Positions 50,301 to 61,071 of a stretch of 64,000 bases of DNA are shown here, in pieces. A program made the position numbers and the translations under genes. The stretch is from Sisyra terminalis (Eukaryota > Arthropoda > Insecta > Neuroptera > Sisyridae). Under the pieces are notes generated by a model that was not told where the DNA came from, searched no databases, and saw only the letters and a program-made list of their open reading frames with translations. Positions within the stretch are counted from its first letter, which is position 1, and the number at the start of each line of letters is the position of its first letter. The stretch lies in NCBI GenBank assembly GCA_958496175.1, contig OY292275.1, positions 23,723,001 through 23,787,000 on the forward strand. Direction: 5' to 3'.

Positions 50301-52222
50301 TCATTCAAAGAATCGAATTTGGGGAAGTGGCCGGCAAGGGCGACTTTGGGGGGGGGATGAACGGCGACACGTGCCCCCCCAGGGTATTTTTGTGTACTGT
50401 GAAGATTCCATAACAGTACATACTTAAAAACAAATCAAATTATTAAAGTTGTGAAAATATATGAATAAAATAACAGAAAGAACATTAGTGAAACTCTAGT
50501 CTATTTCTGGCTGGAATTGCGAATCTCCCTTTCACGCTCTTGCAAATGAAAGATTATATTGTGCCCCCCCCCAAAAAAAAAGATCCTGAATCCGCCGTTG
50601 GTGACCGAGAACAATTAATTGTACAGTAGAAAATTATTACAAAAATTGAAAAAAATTTTAGATAATAAATCAAAAACGACAGAATTTACACAATGTCGAA
50701 AATAACAACGAAGAAAAAAGTAGAAAAGTTTTTCTTGATTACTTAATTGAAAGCAATTGCTTCACCGATAAAGAACTAACAGATGAAGTACTCACAATGA
50801 TTGTCGCGGTGAGTACCTAAATATACTATGCCAAAGTTATAAAATAAAATATATTACCTATAACTGTATTTTCTAGGGTAATCATACCGTTGCAGCATCA
50901 TTGACACTCATGCTTATGCTGTTAGGAATGTATCCAGACGTACAAAATAAAGTTTACGAAGAAATTAGCCAAAATTTTGAAGACTCTTCTCGTCATATAG
51001 AGGTTGAAGATCTGCATCAATTACCATACCTAGAAATGGTTATAAAAGAAACCCTTCGTATTTTCCCAGTTGCTAGTGTCCTTGTTCGGGTAATTGAAAA
51101 TGACTTGAAAATTGGTAGATTCCGAAAAATGTATTAAAATCTACAAGATTCTAATGAATGATTGTAAATACAGGTGATTTAATTGTCCCAAAGGGATGTT
51201 CATGCATGATGAATATATGGGCAACGCATCATGATCCAACCATTTGGCCTGAACCAGAAAAATTTGATCCAGAACGATTTCAGCCTGAAGAAATATCAAA
51301 ACGGCATCCATATGCTTGGATTCCATTTGGGGGAGGACCTAGAAATTGTTCAGGTTAGTAAATATATATGAAGTGGAAAACTAAAAAAAAATAATAGTCT
51401 TGCTAAATTATGTCTATTTATTTCTTTTAAAAGGTATCAATAACTCAATTGAATTTTGAATAATTTTTTTTTATTCGCGCACATTCATTCTAACTATTGT
51501 CACCTCAAACTATTGTCCATTCAGCTTAATGGCCATTTAGCTTTGAGCAGTTTCCCACGATTTTGAAACTTTTTCCCAATCGGTCTTTGATTCTTGGATT
51601 CTTATTTCTTATTTTTGTCATTACGAATAATCTTTTCCTGATCATCCATCACCTTTTTGTTGAGAGCCAATTGCGCCTTTAAGTCATTTTTAAGTTAAAG
51701 TTTCTTTGACTTCTTGCAGCTTTTGTCCTGATTTTGAATTTATTTTTCCAAACGTTGTGATAGTGTTAAATTGATTTTTCTTACTTCGATCAATGCAGTG
51801 GCGATGTTCTGTCGTAATTTGCTCATATTTTTGTCGCAAACTTTGAGCTTCTTCGGTTGCGGCTCGTTTACCGAGAGACAAGTCCTCAATTTCGAATTGA
51901 TTTGTTCAATTTATTCTTTAAGTTTGACTATAAAGATTTGAGTTCTTTCTTTTCGTGATACAATTTCTCATCGATAGTTATTTGATCGACAATTCTTATA
52001 GATTTCTAATTGTATTAATTACTACATTAATAAAGTTTCTTTTCTTTCTTATTTTCAGGAATCAAATTTGCAATGATGGCGTTAAAAACATTTTCCGTAA
52101 ATATTCTACGAAAATACAAAATACTCGAACCCAACTATACAATGGATGATATCGCATATTCTTTACAGATTGTATTTCGTGCCTTTAATGGCTTTAAAGT
52201 CTCACTAGCGTTAAGGGATTAA
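47337..52222 (+). CDS. cytochrome P450 CYP-A, CYP4 clan, 500 residues, 9 exons
   Basis: A microsomal P450 monooxygenase with unknown substrate. Exons: 47337-47532, 47585-47782, 48266-48451, 48512-48578, 49811-49937, 50662-50808, 50877-51114, 51174-51353 and 52059-52222. All introns are GT-AG and all phases agree, giving 1503 bases. Features: N-terminal membrane anchor (about 14-31), hinge [11 protein letters not shown]-helix W135xxxR139, K-helix E365TLR368, FDPERF (417-422) and heme loop [11 protein letters not shown] with axial Cys445. The I-helix reads AGNHT (307-311), with His310 where Asp/Glu is usual. The CYP4-family 13-residue heme-linked motif is not present in its standard form, so I place it in the CYP4 clan, not firmly in family CYP4. 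Introns 4 and 5 and the 3' UTR hold transposon insertions, yet the frame is intact. Confidence 0.93.
49131..49186 (+). repeat. fragment of the 14-kb MITE-like family
   Basis: Within CYP-A intron 4. Shares CTTTCACAAACCTCTACG and GATTTCCCATCGATTGG with 14590-14632. Confidence 0.6.
49941..50036 (-). mobile_element. 95-bp jockey-type LINE scrap in CYP-A intron 5
   Basis: On the - strand it reads the last codons and 3' UTR of the LINE seen at 8840-8933 (AATTGCCTGC, CATGATATAGCGAC, GAACTGGTGCAAA, ACATAATAGTCCAC), then a 17-base A tail. The poly-T on the + strand begins only 3 bases after the exon-5 donor (GT at 49938). CYP-B lacks it. Confidence 0.8.
50335..50600. mobile_element. short hAT-like element in CYP-A intron 5
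   Basis: The ends CAAGGGCGACTT and, inverted, CAACGGCGGATT are flanked by GTGGCCGG (50327-50334) and GTGACCGA (50601-50608). CYP-B has the uninterrupted site GAAGTGACCGGAAAC at about 56514, so the ends are confirmed. It contains runs of eight or more G or C and has no coding capacity. Confidence 0.75.
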
Positions 52223-52288
52223 CAATCGAATATGTATTGTATCTTAAAGTTTATGTCTTTGTTCGAATTAATTTCAATTATTAAATAT

Positions 52289-52732
52289 TGTAACAGAAAA
52301 GGAAGAAGTCTGTCTCTCTCTTTGTGCCATGCCGGCACGCGATTGGCTGAGTGACTTATATCTCTCTCCCACCAATGCGAATGTACATATAGATTGTTCT
52401 GGAAACATTTTGTAGGTGGTGGAACGTTGGCGAACATTGGAGTATATTCTAGAATGTTGGGTTGCGGGTATATAAGGCGCTCAGTCAAGCCAGTTGACAG
52501 TTCTGTATCCCAGAGTTCTGTATAGAAATTCAGTTGTGAATTTCCGTTACAACAAAGCGATTACCAAGTGATTATTAGTGTGATTTGAATTAAAAGTGAT
52601 TATTGTCATTTGAGTGATTGTGTAATAAAAAGGGTATACAAGTGTAATAAAAAAAGTGATTTTATATTTCCAAAAGAAATTAAAAGAACGAATAAACGCC
52701 ATCTCAATACAGTTTTGAGACCTCACGTTATA
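52289..52732 (+). mobile_element. solo LTR (444 bp) in the CYP-A 3' UTR
   Basis: Starts TGTAAC and ends GTTATA (imperfect inverted tips). A 4-bp target duplication ATAT lies at 52285-52288 and 52733-52736. It has its own TATA box (TATATAA, 52469-52475) and a poly(A) signal AATAAA (52691-52696) in sense orientation. It is much less AT-rich than its surroundings. There is no internal retroelement sequence beside it, so it is a recombined solo LTR. The 4-bp duplication suggests a Ty3/gypsy-type source. CYP-B has no insertion here. Confidence 0.75.
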
Positions 52733-54164
52733 ATATATTTGCTACAAGAGAAGAGAAAATACGTTTTAAAATAAAGATTTTCTAAGAGATTCTCGGAACA
52801 CTCAAATAATAATAATAACGACAGTTTGAAAAAAACTTTAAAATTTTAAAACCAGAAATTTTAACCAAAATCCATATGTTCCCTTTAAAGTGCACATTAT
52901 TAAGGCAGTGCTACTCAAATAATTAATTATAAAAAGTGTAATCCTTGTGTACCACTATTAAAATTTGTATTATTTAGGAAGTCCATGGAGAATAATTAGA
53001 ACATTTTGCATTGGTATTGAATAATTTTAAACAGTTTTTTATTATTGTACGTCAATCATTGGAAAATGTTATTATATGTATGTTAAATACGCAAGAAAAA
53101 AATATGTTATATACATATTTATCAAAAATGGACGATATGGACTAATATACGACGATATTGAAAAATGAACTATGTATAAAGTGCATGTAATAATACATAT
53201 ATTGTCCATTGATCGTTACATCGAAAATTGTATAACATCTTCAATTCTAAGATATGTTTTATTTTTTTTAAACTTTTAACGGTGCGTTATAATTTTTTTG
53301 AACTAGGTAACTTTTTGAAGTTATACTTCTTTAGGTTCTACATGAGAAGGAAAAATAAATTTATTACGGAAGTCTTTTCGCGGATGTTTGTTACGAAAGT
53401 TAATTTGGGTTGTTACATGTACTGAACAGAATACGATTCTTAACTGCGCATGCGCTCCATAAGCTAACTACTCGTCTATGTAAAATATACTTATTAAAAC
53501 CAAAAGTAACCACTAAAGTTGAAATTTTGTAAATAATTTTTCCGTTTCTTAGCGATAAACTATTTGTTTCAATTATAACCAATGTTTTGAATATACGAAG
53601 GTATATCCTTATTTTTGATATCTGATTTACGTAGTTAAAAAAACGAAAACATTGATTTATTTTGATCAGGGTGTAATATTATTGATTCACGAAACTAGTA
53701 AGGGGGCGTTTTTTAATATAAAGTGGTACTGCAATTTATATACAAACAAGAAACAAACAATAATGAACTAAATATAATAACTCTAGTACTAATCCTAACA
53801 ATAGAAATGATTTAAATCAATTGGAATTATTATAAATACCTTTAAGTTAGTTTTTGAAAGCATCCAGTAGCTTTCCCCTTGCAAAAGGTTGAAGCATCTA
53901 TTTCATCAATATGTTTAACATGTTTAATAATAATCTTTCATTATTTATCTTATAATTACGTAAGATTGTCTGCAAAATTGTGTCTGGAACTTAATTATAT
54001 ATATTTACAACGTAATTGGATTTTAAAATAAAATTAACATATTTTTCGCAATACTGGTTTTTTATAAGTCCAAAGAATGAATAATTTAAAGAAATAAAAT
54101 TTCAATTCGTGTCTAGCACATAACAGTCGGCTAATTTTAGTCAGTAAGCAATATTTTAAACACA

Positions 54165-57100
54165 ATGTTTATTGCTTTGGAACACATATTTGAAATTATT
54201 TTCAATTTTAAAATTATAAGTTTCGCTATTATTTGTACAATTCTTTGGTATCTTCATTATAAACAAAATAAAAGAATTCTTGAATTTGCTAGATTATTAG
54301 ACGGGCCCAAAACTATTCCAGTGATTGGAAATGCTCATTTGTTTTTGGGTGATTCCCGACGTAAACGTTTTTTTGGATTTTAATATTAAGAATTCTTTTA
54401 ATTGTACTAATATAATTTTAGATTTTTTCAAACAATATCTAAACATTTTTACGAAATGGGAATCTCCTGCTCGAATTTGGTTGGTGAATCATTTATATAT
54501 TACTATCAAAAAACCTGCTGACTTGGAAGTTGTTTTAACTAAATGTTTAAATAAGGATCCAGAAATGTACCGACATGTGACCCCAACTTTGGGTACCGGA
54601 CTTTTTAGTAATCCTTCTGGTAAGTTGAACTTTAATTTATTTTAAAATGCCTTCAAATTTTTGTTTTTGTCTTTAGCAATTTTGCATTTTAAAATTGGGA
54701 ACAAAATTTAAAATTTTTGATGTATGAAATATATTGTAAAATATTATAAATACAGAACACAATAAATATTTTTAATAAAAAAAAAAAAATTTTTTTGATG
54801 ATCTTTTTTTAATAATTTTGAACTAGAAGATTCTTCGTAATAAAAACAATTTTAAAAATAAAAGTTTTGTAATAGCTTTCCAATCAAGACCCACTTGGAA
54901 GTTGTAACCCTTGTTTATTAATGCTTAAGTAGCCGATAGCGAAATTTACCTCAGGCTGTGCCACAACCGCCTATATACCATATATACTGGCACATCCATT
55001 ATTTTACTTTACGTGGTTGTATAAATAACTATTTATTAACCATCGTAAAACTTAAAAATACTTGAATGATCAATGCAATTAATGAGATTATTTTTTTAGT
55101 CACAGATTGGAAAAGACATCGTAAAATAATTATGCCAACTTTCAACCAAAAAATTTTGAATGGATTTTTAAAAATTTTCAATGACCAAAGTCTACTTTTG
55201 GTAAATCATTTAAAAAAAGAAGTAAATCAAGGCTCATTTGATGTGTATTCCTATTTAAGTCACAGTACTATGAGCAATATTTGCGGTAAGTTTGTAGGGG
55301 TTAATATTAGTGTCGGTTATATTTAAGTCGCTATTTTTTTAGAGACTGCCATGAGTGTAAAAGGCAGTGAAAAACAGGAGCATTTATTATTCACCAACTC
55401 GTTTGGGAGGTAAGCTTTCAGAATAATTTGCCTATACTGTGTTTTAAATTTAAATTAAATTAAACATTAAATATAAAGAAACTAGTTGACATATTCATGG
55501 TTTCTTAAATCACGTTACCAATCTAATACGTCATGAATACTTCGCAACTAGAAAATACAAAAAAAAAGAGATAAAAGCACATTGTATAGAACAGTAACGT
55601 CCTATATCGCCAAAAACGAGTTAATAAATCATTATCCACAAATCTCCCCGTTATTACTATGTTTTGCCTCTTTCATTTACCGACATACATATCAAATCAA
55701 TTTTGGTATATTTAGTATGATATTTTGATTATTGAAAAAGTATATTCTCATTTTTTAATCAACACATTAAAAAATAAATACTTATTCGTTTCCCAGAAAT
55801 TTAACAATGTAAAAAAAGACTTTTTATCATATTTAATTATTATCAATTTAATAATAAAGTATTTTTTAAAAATTAGATAAAATAAAAAACCAAGCGTGTA
55901 TAGAACATTTATTAATTTATCTTAATTAATCATATAATTATTATAACATATTTTAAGTAGAATTCCACTACAATTTCATCATTTAATTTTTATTTTGTTT
56001 TAGAGTCCTGGAAATAGTTTCAATGAGAATGTTTAATATTTTTTATGGAATTGATTTTTTTTATCAATTTACATCTTTAGCTAAAGAAGAGCGTTCGAAA
56101 GTTAATTTTATGCGAACATTTACTCAAAAAGTAATTTATTTTAAATTTCAATTGTACACTTCAAATTTTTTAAAAAAGTATGGCTTTACTATATTATTAT
56201 TATTACTATATTATATGGCACTATATTATTGTAATCATTATTAGCCAATTTTGTGAATTCGATTCCGAAACTCCGAAACTGTTTTCGAGTTTGAATTTTA
56301 TAATAATTCTGGATAAGCGTAATTTAATTTTGTACATATTTAATTCGCTCGGTTACTCAGTACACGTAAAGTCATAAATACAGATCGGAATGTTTTTTGT
56401 ACTTATATGAAGTTTATAAGATTCAACTCAAAAGTACTAAATAATCACATTTTAAAATCGGAAATGATCTTTGGATTTCAAAAAAATTATCAACCGAAGA
56501 ATCGAATTTGGGGAAGTGACCGGAAACAATTTATTGTACTGTCAATGATTGCTATAAATATAGAAATAATTTTTAGATAATAAATCAAAAACGACAGAAT
56601 TTACACAATGTCGAAGATAATAACGAGGAAAAAAGTAGAAAAGTTTTTCTTGATTACTTAATTGAAAGCAATTGTTTCACCGATAAAGAACTAACGGATG
56701 AAGTACTCACAATGGTTCTTGCGGTGAGCTAATATACTATGCAAAAATTGTAAAATACAATCTATTATAGTTAAATTTTTTAGGGTAATCATACCGTTGC
56801 AGCATCATTATCTTTCATGCTTATGCTGTTGGGAATGTATCCAGACATACAAAATAAAGTTTACGAAGAAATTAGTCAAAATTTTGAAGACTCTTCTCGT
56901 CCTATAGAGGTTGAAGATCTGCATCAATTACCATACCTAGAAATGGTTATAAAAGAAACTCTTCGTATTTTCCCAGTTGCTGGTGTCCTTGTTCGGGAAG
57001 TTGAAAATGACTTGAAAATTGGTAGATTCCGAAAAGTATATTAGAATTGACAAGGTTCTAATGAATATTTGTGATTATAGGTGATTTAATTGTCCCAAAG

Positions 57101-57555
57101 GGATGTTCATGCATGATGAATATATGGGCAACGCATCATGATCCAACCATTTGGCCTGAACCAGAAAAATTTGATCCAGAACGATTTCAGCCTGAAGAAA
57201 TATCAAAACGGCATCCATATGCTTGGATTCCATTTGGTGGAGGACCAAGAAATTGTTCAGGTTGGTAAATATATATGAATTGGAAAACTAAAAGAAAAAC
57301 GTAAAGCCTAGCCAAATTATATCAATTTATATCTGTAATAGGTACCTATCACTGATTTGAATTTTAATTAAAGTTTTTTTCTTATTTACAGGAATCAAAT
57401 TTGCAATGATGGCCTTAAAAACATATTCCGCAAATATTTTACGAAGATATAAAATAATGAAACCCAATTATAAAATGGGAGATATTGAATTATCTTTACA
57501 GGTTGTTTTTCGTCCCGTTAATGGATTCATTGTCGCACTTGCGTTAAGAAAATAA
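54165..57555 (+). CDS. cytochrome P450 CYP-B, CYP4 clan, 500 residues, 9 exons
   Basis: Paralogue of CYP-A. Exons: 54165-54360, 54422-54619, 55100-55285, 55343-55409, 56004-56130, 56577-56723, 56784-57021, 57081-57260 and 57392-57555. Their lengths (196, 198, 186, 67, 127, 147, 238, 180, 164) equal those of CYP-A exactly. It has the same anchor, hinge (GPKTIPVIGN), WKRHR C-helix, AGNHT I-helix (His310), ETLR, FDPERF and heme loop [10 protein letters not shown] (Cys445). No stop or frameshift is present. Exon 8 differs from CYP-A at only 2 of 180 bases, while exon 9 differs at about 30 of 164, so the C-termini may have different substrate contacts. Substrate unknown. Confidence 0.93.
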
Positions 57556-57622
57556 ATTGAATGATCAAATAAGAATTGTATTATAAAATTTATTTTATTG
57601 ATCTTCTTAATTTTAGTTTTTA

Positions 57623-57628
57623 AATAAA
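57623..57628 (+). promoter_or_regulatory. poly(A) signal of CYP-B
   Basis: AATAAA 68 bases after the stop codon. The equivalent place in CYP-A reads TTAAATAT and carries the solo LTR. Confidence 0.5.
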
Positions 57629-58198
57629 GTCATTATTAGGGATGAGAGTATACGTTTTAAATTACTAGTACTCGAAGAGATTCTTGGATATCCCTTAAAA
57701 TAGTGATAACAATAATAGTTTATGAAAATTGAGAAAATTTAAATCAGGATTTTAATTAATATCTTCAAAGAATATGGCAAATATCAATTTCTAATTACAA
57801 CATTTTTTTTACAGTTTTTAGTTTACAATATTTACATTTTTGATTACATAACTTAACATTCCATTTCTATTTAAAAGTTCCATGTTGTGTCTGTTATAAT
57901 GTTTTGTTTTGTGATTTTTTTTACCCATTTCCCTTTTCTTTAATGTTCTCAATTTGTTTTGCGTATTTGGATCATAAGTTCAGAAAAAAAAAACACTCAG
58001 TTTACCATTTTCAAAGTATATCGTATTAAGGCAGTGCTAGTCAAATTATCCATTATAACAAATTTTATCATTGTAAATCATTATTATAATTTGTAATATT
58101 TAGAGAACAATTTTAATAACAATTTGAACATTTTGTATTGGTATTGGATAGTTTTGAACAACTTTTCGTCATTGTACATAAACTATAGGAAAATAGGG

Positions 58199-58874
58199 AT
58201 TGTTAGAAAATAAATCACAAAAACTACAGATAATAACTTACAAAAAGACGTTTAAAAAAAATTCTGCCTAATTTTGATTAAAAAATTAAATTTATTAAAT
58301 CTGACGATCGAGTTTAATATAAGACACCTGCATAAGGCAACTTCCAAAAAACTTAAAACCGATTACTCAAAAGTTGTCAGTAATTTACACTACAGCTAAA
58401 AGTTCTAATAAAATTTTTAAAGAAATAGGTATAAGAGAAAGAAGAAAGTAGACAGTAAAATGTCCTTTCTCACTTTAATCATTTATGTTAATATTTATCT
58501 TAATAACTTCATTATTTTCAGTAATGATTTCGTCTAATTATTGCCAAATTGATTCTCAGAATAATTGTGCTATTCGTTGTTCTAATTTACCTTCTTTTGT
58601 TTTACTTTTCCTAATTTGTCTTCTTTTTCCTATGTTTTTTAGAATTAAATTATTAAAAATGTTTCCTCATTTCTTTGATATATGAAATTGTTTGAAATCT
58701 CCTGTTATTGAGATTTAATCGTTGCAATGTTAACGCGTTTTAGTTAGAAAAATAAGTTTCTTTTTAAAAATGTATGCAAAAGAACCAAAAAAAAACAGTC
58801 TGAAAATAATTAAACGATTCAAATTTTTCAAATGAATGCAATACAATATGCATATATTTAATATTTCTATATTG
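58199..58874. other. gene-free stretch downstream of CYP-B
   Basis: A 66-codon hydrophobic frame (58485-58685) is present but has no good ATG context, splice support or known domain. Confidence 0.4.
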
Positions 58875-59121
58875 CAGTGCTTCTCAAACTTTTTCATATT
58901 ACACCAGAAAAAAATCCAATGCACTCCTCTCCAAAAATTTTAGAATTAAGGGATCAACAGTACTTTATTTATGTGCTATTAATTATTATTATAGATATAT
59001 TTTCAGTATAAAAAAGGAACAAATGGAAATATGAAATTTAAAAAAATAACTTCAATTTCAGAAAGCTACAGCCAACAAAAACAATTTTATGTGAGGAGTA
59101 TAAATGATTTATTAATATAGT

Positions 59122-59144
59122 AGACTATCCTTATCGGATAGTCT
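59122..59144 (+). repeat. 9-bp stem hairpin followed by T run
   Basis: AGACTATCC, loop TTATC, GGATAGTCT, then six further T. It looks like a terminator-type hairpin but sits in an old transposon beside a SINE, so a function is doubtful. Confidence 0.4.
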
Positions 59145-59166
59145 TTTTTTAATTTTATATTTTTAG

Positions 59167-59319
59167 TATTTACCGTCGCTTTACAACTGCCAAGTTCTTT
59201 AGCGACTCTCGGATCAATAAAAATCCGTAAATTAAGAAATATTGAATTGCTCGATACAAGATTCGAACCCAACACCAGTTTGGAGCGGACACCTTGACTA
59301 CTCGGCCACCAGTAGGCTG
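59167..59319 (-). repeat. tRNA-derived SINE, best-preserved copy
   Basis: On the - strand it reads CCTACTGGTGGCCGAGTAG, then GTCAAGGTGTCCGCTCC and box B GGGTTCGAATC. It continues ATTTACGGATTTTTATTGAT and ends GCGACGGTAAATA. Both Pol III boxes of a class-II (Leu/Ser-like) tRNA are visible. Confidence 0.8.
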
Positions 59320-59462
59320 AATAAAATGTTATAATCGTGTGAAAATTCGACTGATTTATATCTGCTATCGTACTTTTGATCTCGTTTTTATGATTTTTTT
59401 ATACTGGTAGCTACAGGGCCTTCTTGCAAACACACCCCATTTCTCAAGTCTGAAAAGTACTG

Positions 59463-61071
59463 TTTTATTGTATATAATTTTATTATTAAATAATAAATGT
59501 GCTTATGCTAAATAAATATAGAACGGTTTTTAGCTAAACAATGAAAATTACGTATCACATAGAAAAGCAAATATTTTTCTTAGAGCTTTTTCGTAATAGA
59601 AATAACGTACATATAAATTGGCTTTTATTCAGTCATTAAATAACGATCTGAAAAAAACCGCATAGATGATTTTTTGTCTGCTTTTTTAACCCCAAGCGCA
59701 TATGAGTAAAACAAGTTGACTATATATTCTGATAGCTTTGATCTATTTGGCAATAAATTAATCGCTATTAAAGAAATCAGAAGAGCACTATAACCTTCAA
59801 TTATATTTTAATTTTATGTATTAATCAAGCAGGTCTTATTTTTTTATTAATGAGTAGATAAATTTTTGTAATGTACTTAAAGCATGTTTGTATTTGATAA
59901 GATGGTTACTATGCCCGTTTTTAAAAATCATATTTAACAGTATATATACAAAAAAATCTTAAATTAAATGTTTTTATTTTTATTTAAATAGTTAATCGGC
60001 AAAAAAAGAATGAAATATATGAAAATGGTAAACATTTTTTTAGGGAAGTCAAATCGTCACAAGTGTACCCAGTGGCCAGTTTAATTGTTAAAAAGTGCTA
60101 TTATTAATGAAATTGTAAGCAAATACACGTAACAATTTTTATTTTATTTTAATAATTATAACGAAAATGGGATACCAGAGTTGTAGTATTGTGAATTGTT
60201 AAAAATACTATTAGGAATAATGACTGTAAATTATAAAAATTTTCGACGACTAAATGGAAAATAAATAAAAGAAATCAGTGGATAACTGCAGTTAGAAGGT
60301 AAAAGTAAGTAGTACCATAATCCTAATTTTATCAACGTTTAGTAAAAATTAAAAAAAAAATATCTATTTGTTTTTAATTAACATAATTTAAATACTATTA
60401 GTAAAAATATGTTTTTTTTTTATAACTATTTCTATATTTTCTTTTTCATTTTTATTCCAAGGCTTCTATTTATTTATTTTTTTGAATTTGATATACATTT
60501 AAAGTAATAACCTTATGTTTGCAGCATTTTTGATTATTTTTAATAATTATACTTAAATGTTTTTTGTTAAACTCCCTTAAAAATAAAACTGCAATCAATG
60601 TATTTGTCACATATTTCTTTATGTATTTTTTTATAACTTTATAACAAATACTTTTTATTTTGTAAATTCGGTAAATGCATATTTATTACACATATTCTAA
60701 CAGCCCACTGTAGTTTATATCTTAAATGGCGCTGTAGTCACACATACAGCGAATAGGTAGCAAAATATAAAATATATATTTCAGGTAAATATATTTTGAA
60801 GACTAAAAATGCATCGAGAAGAACACTCACGTAGATCAATATTTGGTTATTTTAGTGTAAATTGTGCACATTATTCTCATCGTTGCAGTCGAAAAATTTG
60901 AATACATATTTTAAAGTTGTATTAATTCTCAATGAATGAATATTTTAAATAAAACACTCCCTCTATTTGGAACGTCGAGGAATGATTATTGTTGATATAC
61001 ACGAGCGAAGATTATTTCAACTTCACTCGCACCAGTGAGCATTTTGAAATCGATTTTATTTAATTGTGAAA
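59463..61071. other. gene-free stretch upstream of CYP-C
   Basis: AT-rich. The last few hundred bases are the likely promoter/5' UTR of CYP-C, but no firm TATA or initiator is claimed. Confidence 0.4.

Larger units (their letters stand above)
45479..53064 (+). repeat. tandem segmental duplication, unit 1
   Basis: Carries CYP-A with about 1.85 kb of upstream and 0.8 kb of downstream flank. Upstream (AAGTGCATATAATAATGTGT near 45550; TACTGCAATTTATATTGAAA near 46730) and downstream (TTAAGGCAGTGCTACTCAAA near 52903) segments recur in the same order in unit 2. Unit 1 is longer because of later insertions: a SINE, a hAT-like end, a LINE scrap, a short hAT-like element and a solo LTR. Confidence 0.8.
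53065..58198 (+). repeat. tandem segmental duplication, unit 2
   Basis: Directly abuts unit 1. Upstream AAAGTGCATGTAATAATACA near 53180, TACTGCAATTTATATACAAA near 53730 and downstream TTAAGGCAGTGCTAGTCAAA near 58027 match unit 1 in order. It carries CYP-B. Confidence 0.8.
58875..59462. mobile_element. hAT-like element carrying a nested SINE
   Basis: The left end CAGTGCTTCTCAAACTT and inverted right end CAGTACTTTTCAGACTT agree at 14 of 17 bases. Flanking 8-mers CTATATTG (58867-58874) and TTTTATTG (59463-59470) agree at 6 of 8. A SINE sits inside, and there is no transposase. Confidence 0.6.

Noticed and set aside
52219..52488. 89-codon - strand frame after CYP-A
   Set aside because: Lies across the solo LTR in antisense; no domain and explained by the LTR composition.
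58485..58685. 66-codon hydrophobic frame that could look like a secreted peptide
   Set aside because: No ATG in good context, low-complexity flanks and no similarity that I can name. Hydrophobic runs are expected from T-rich codons.
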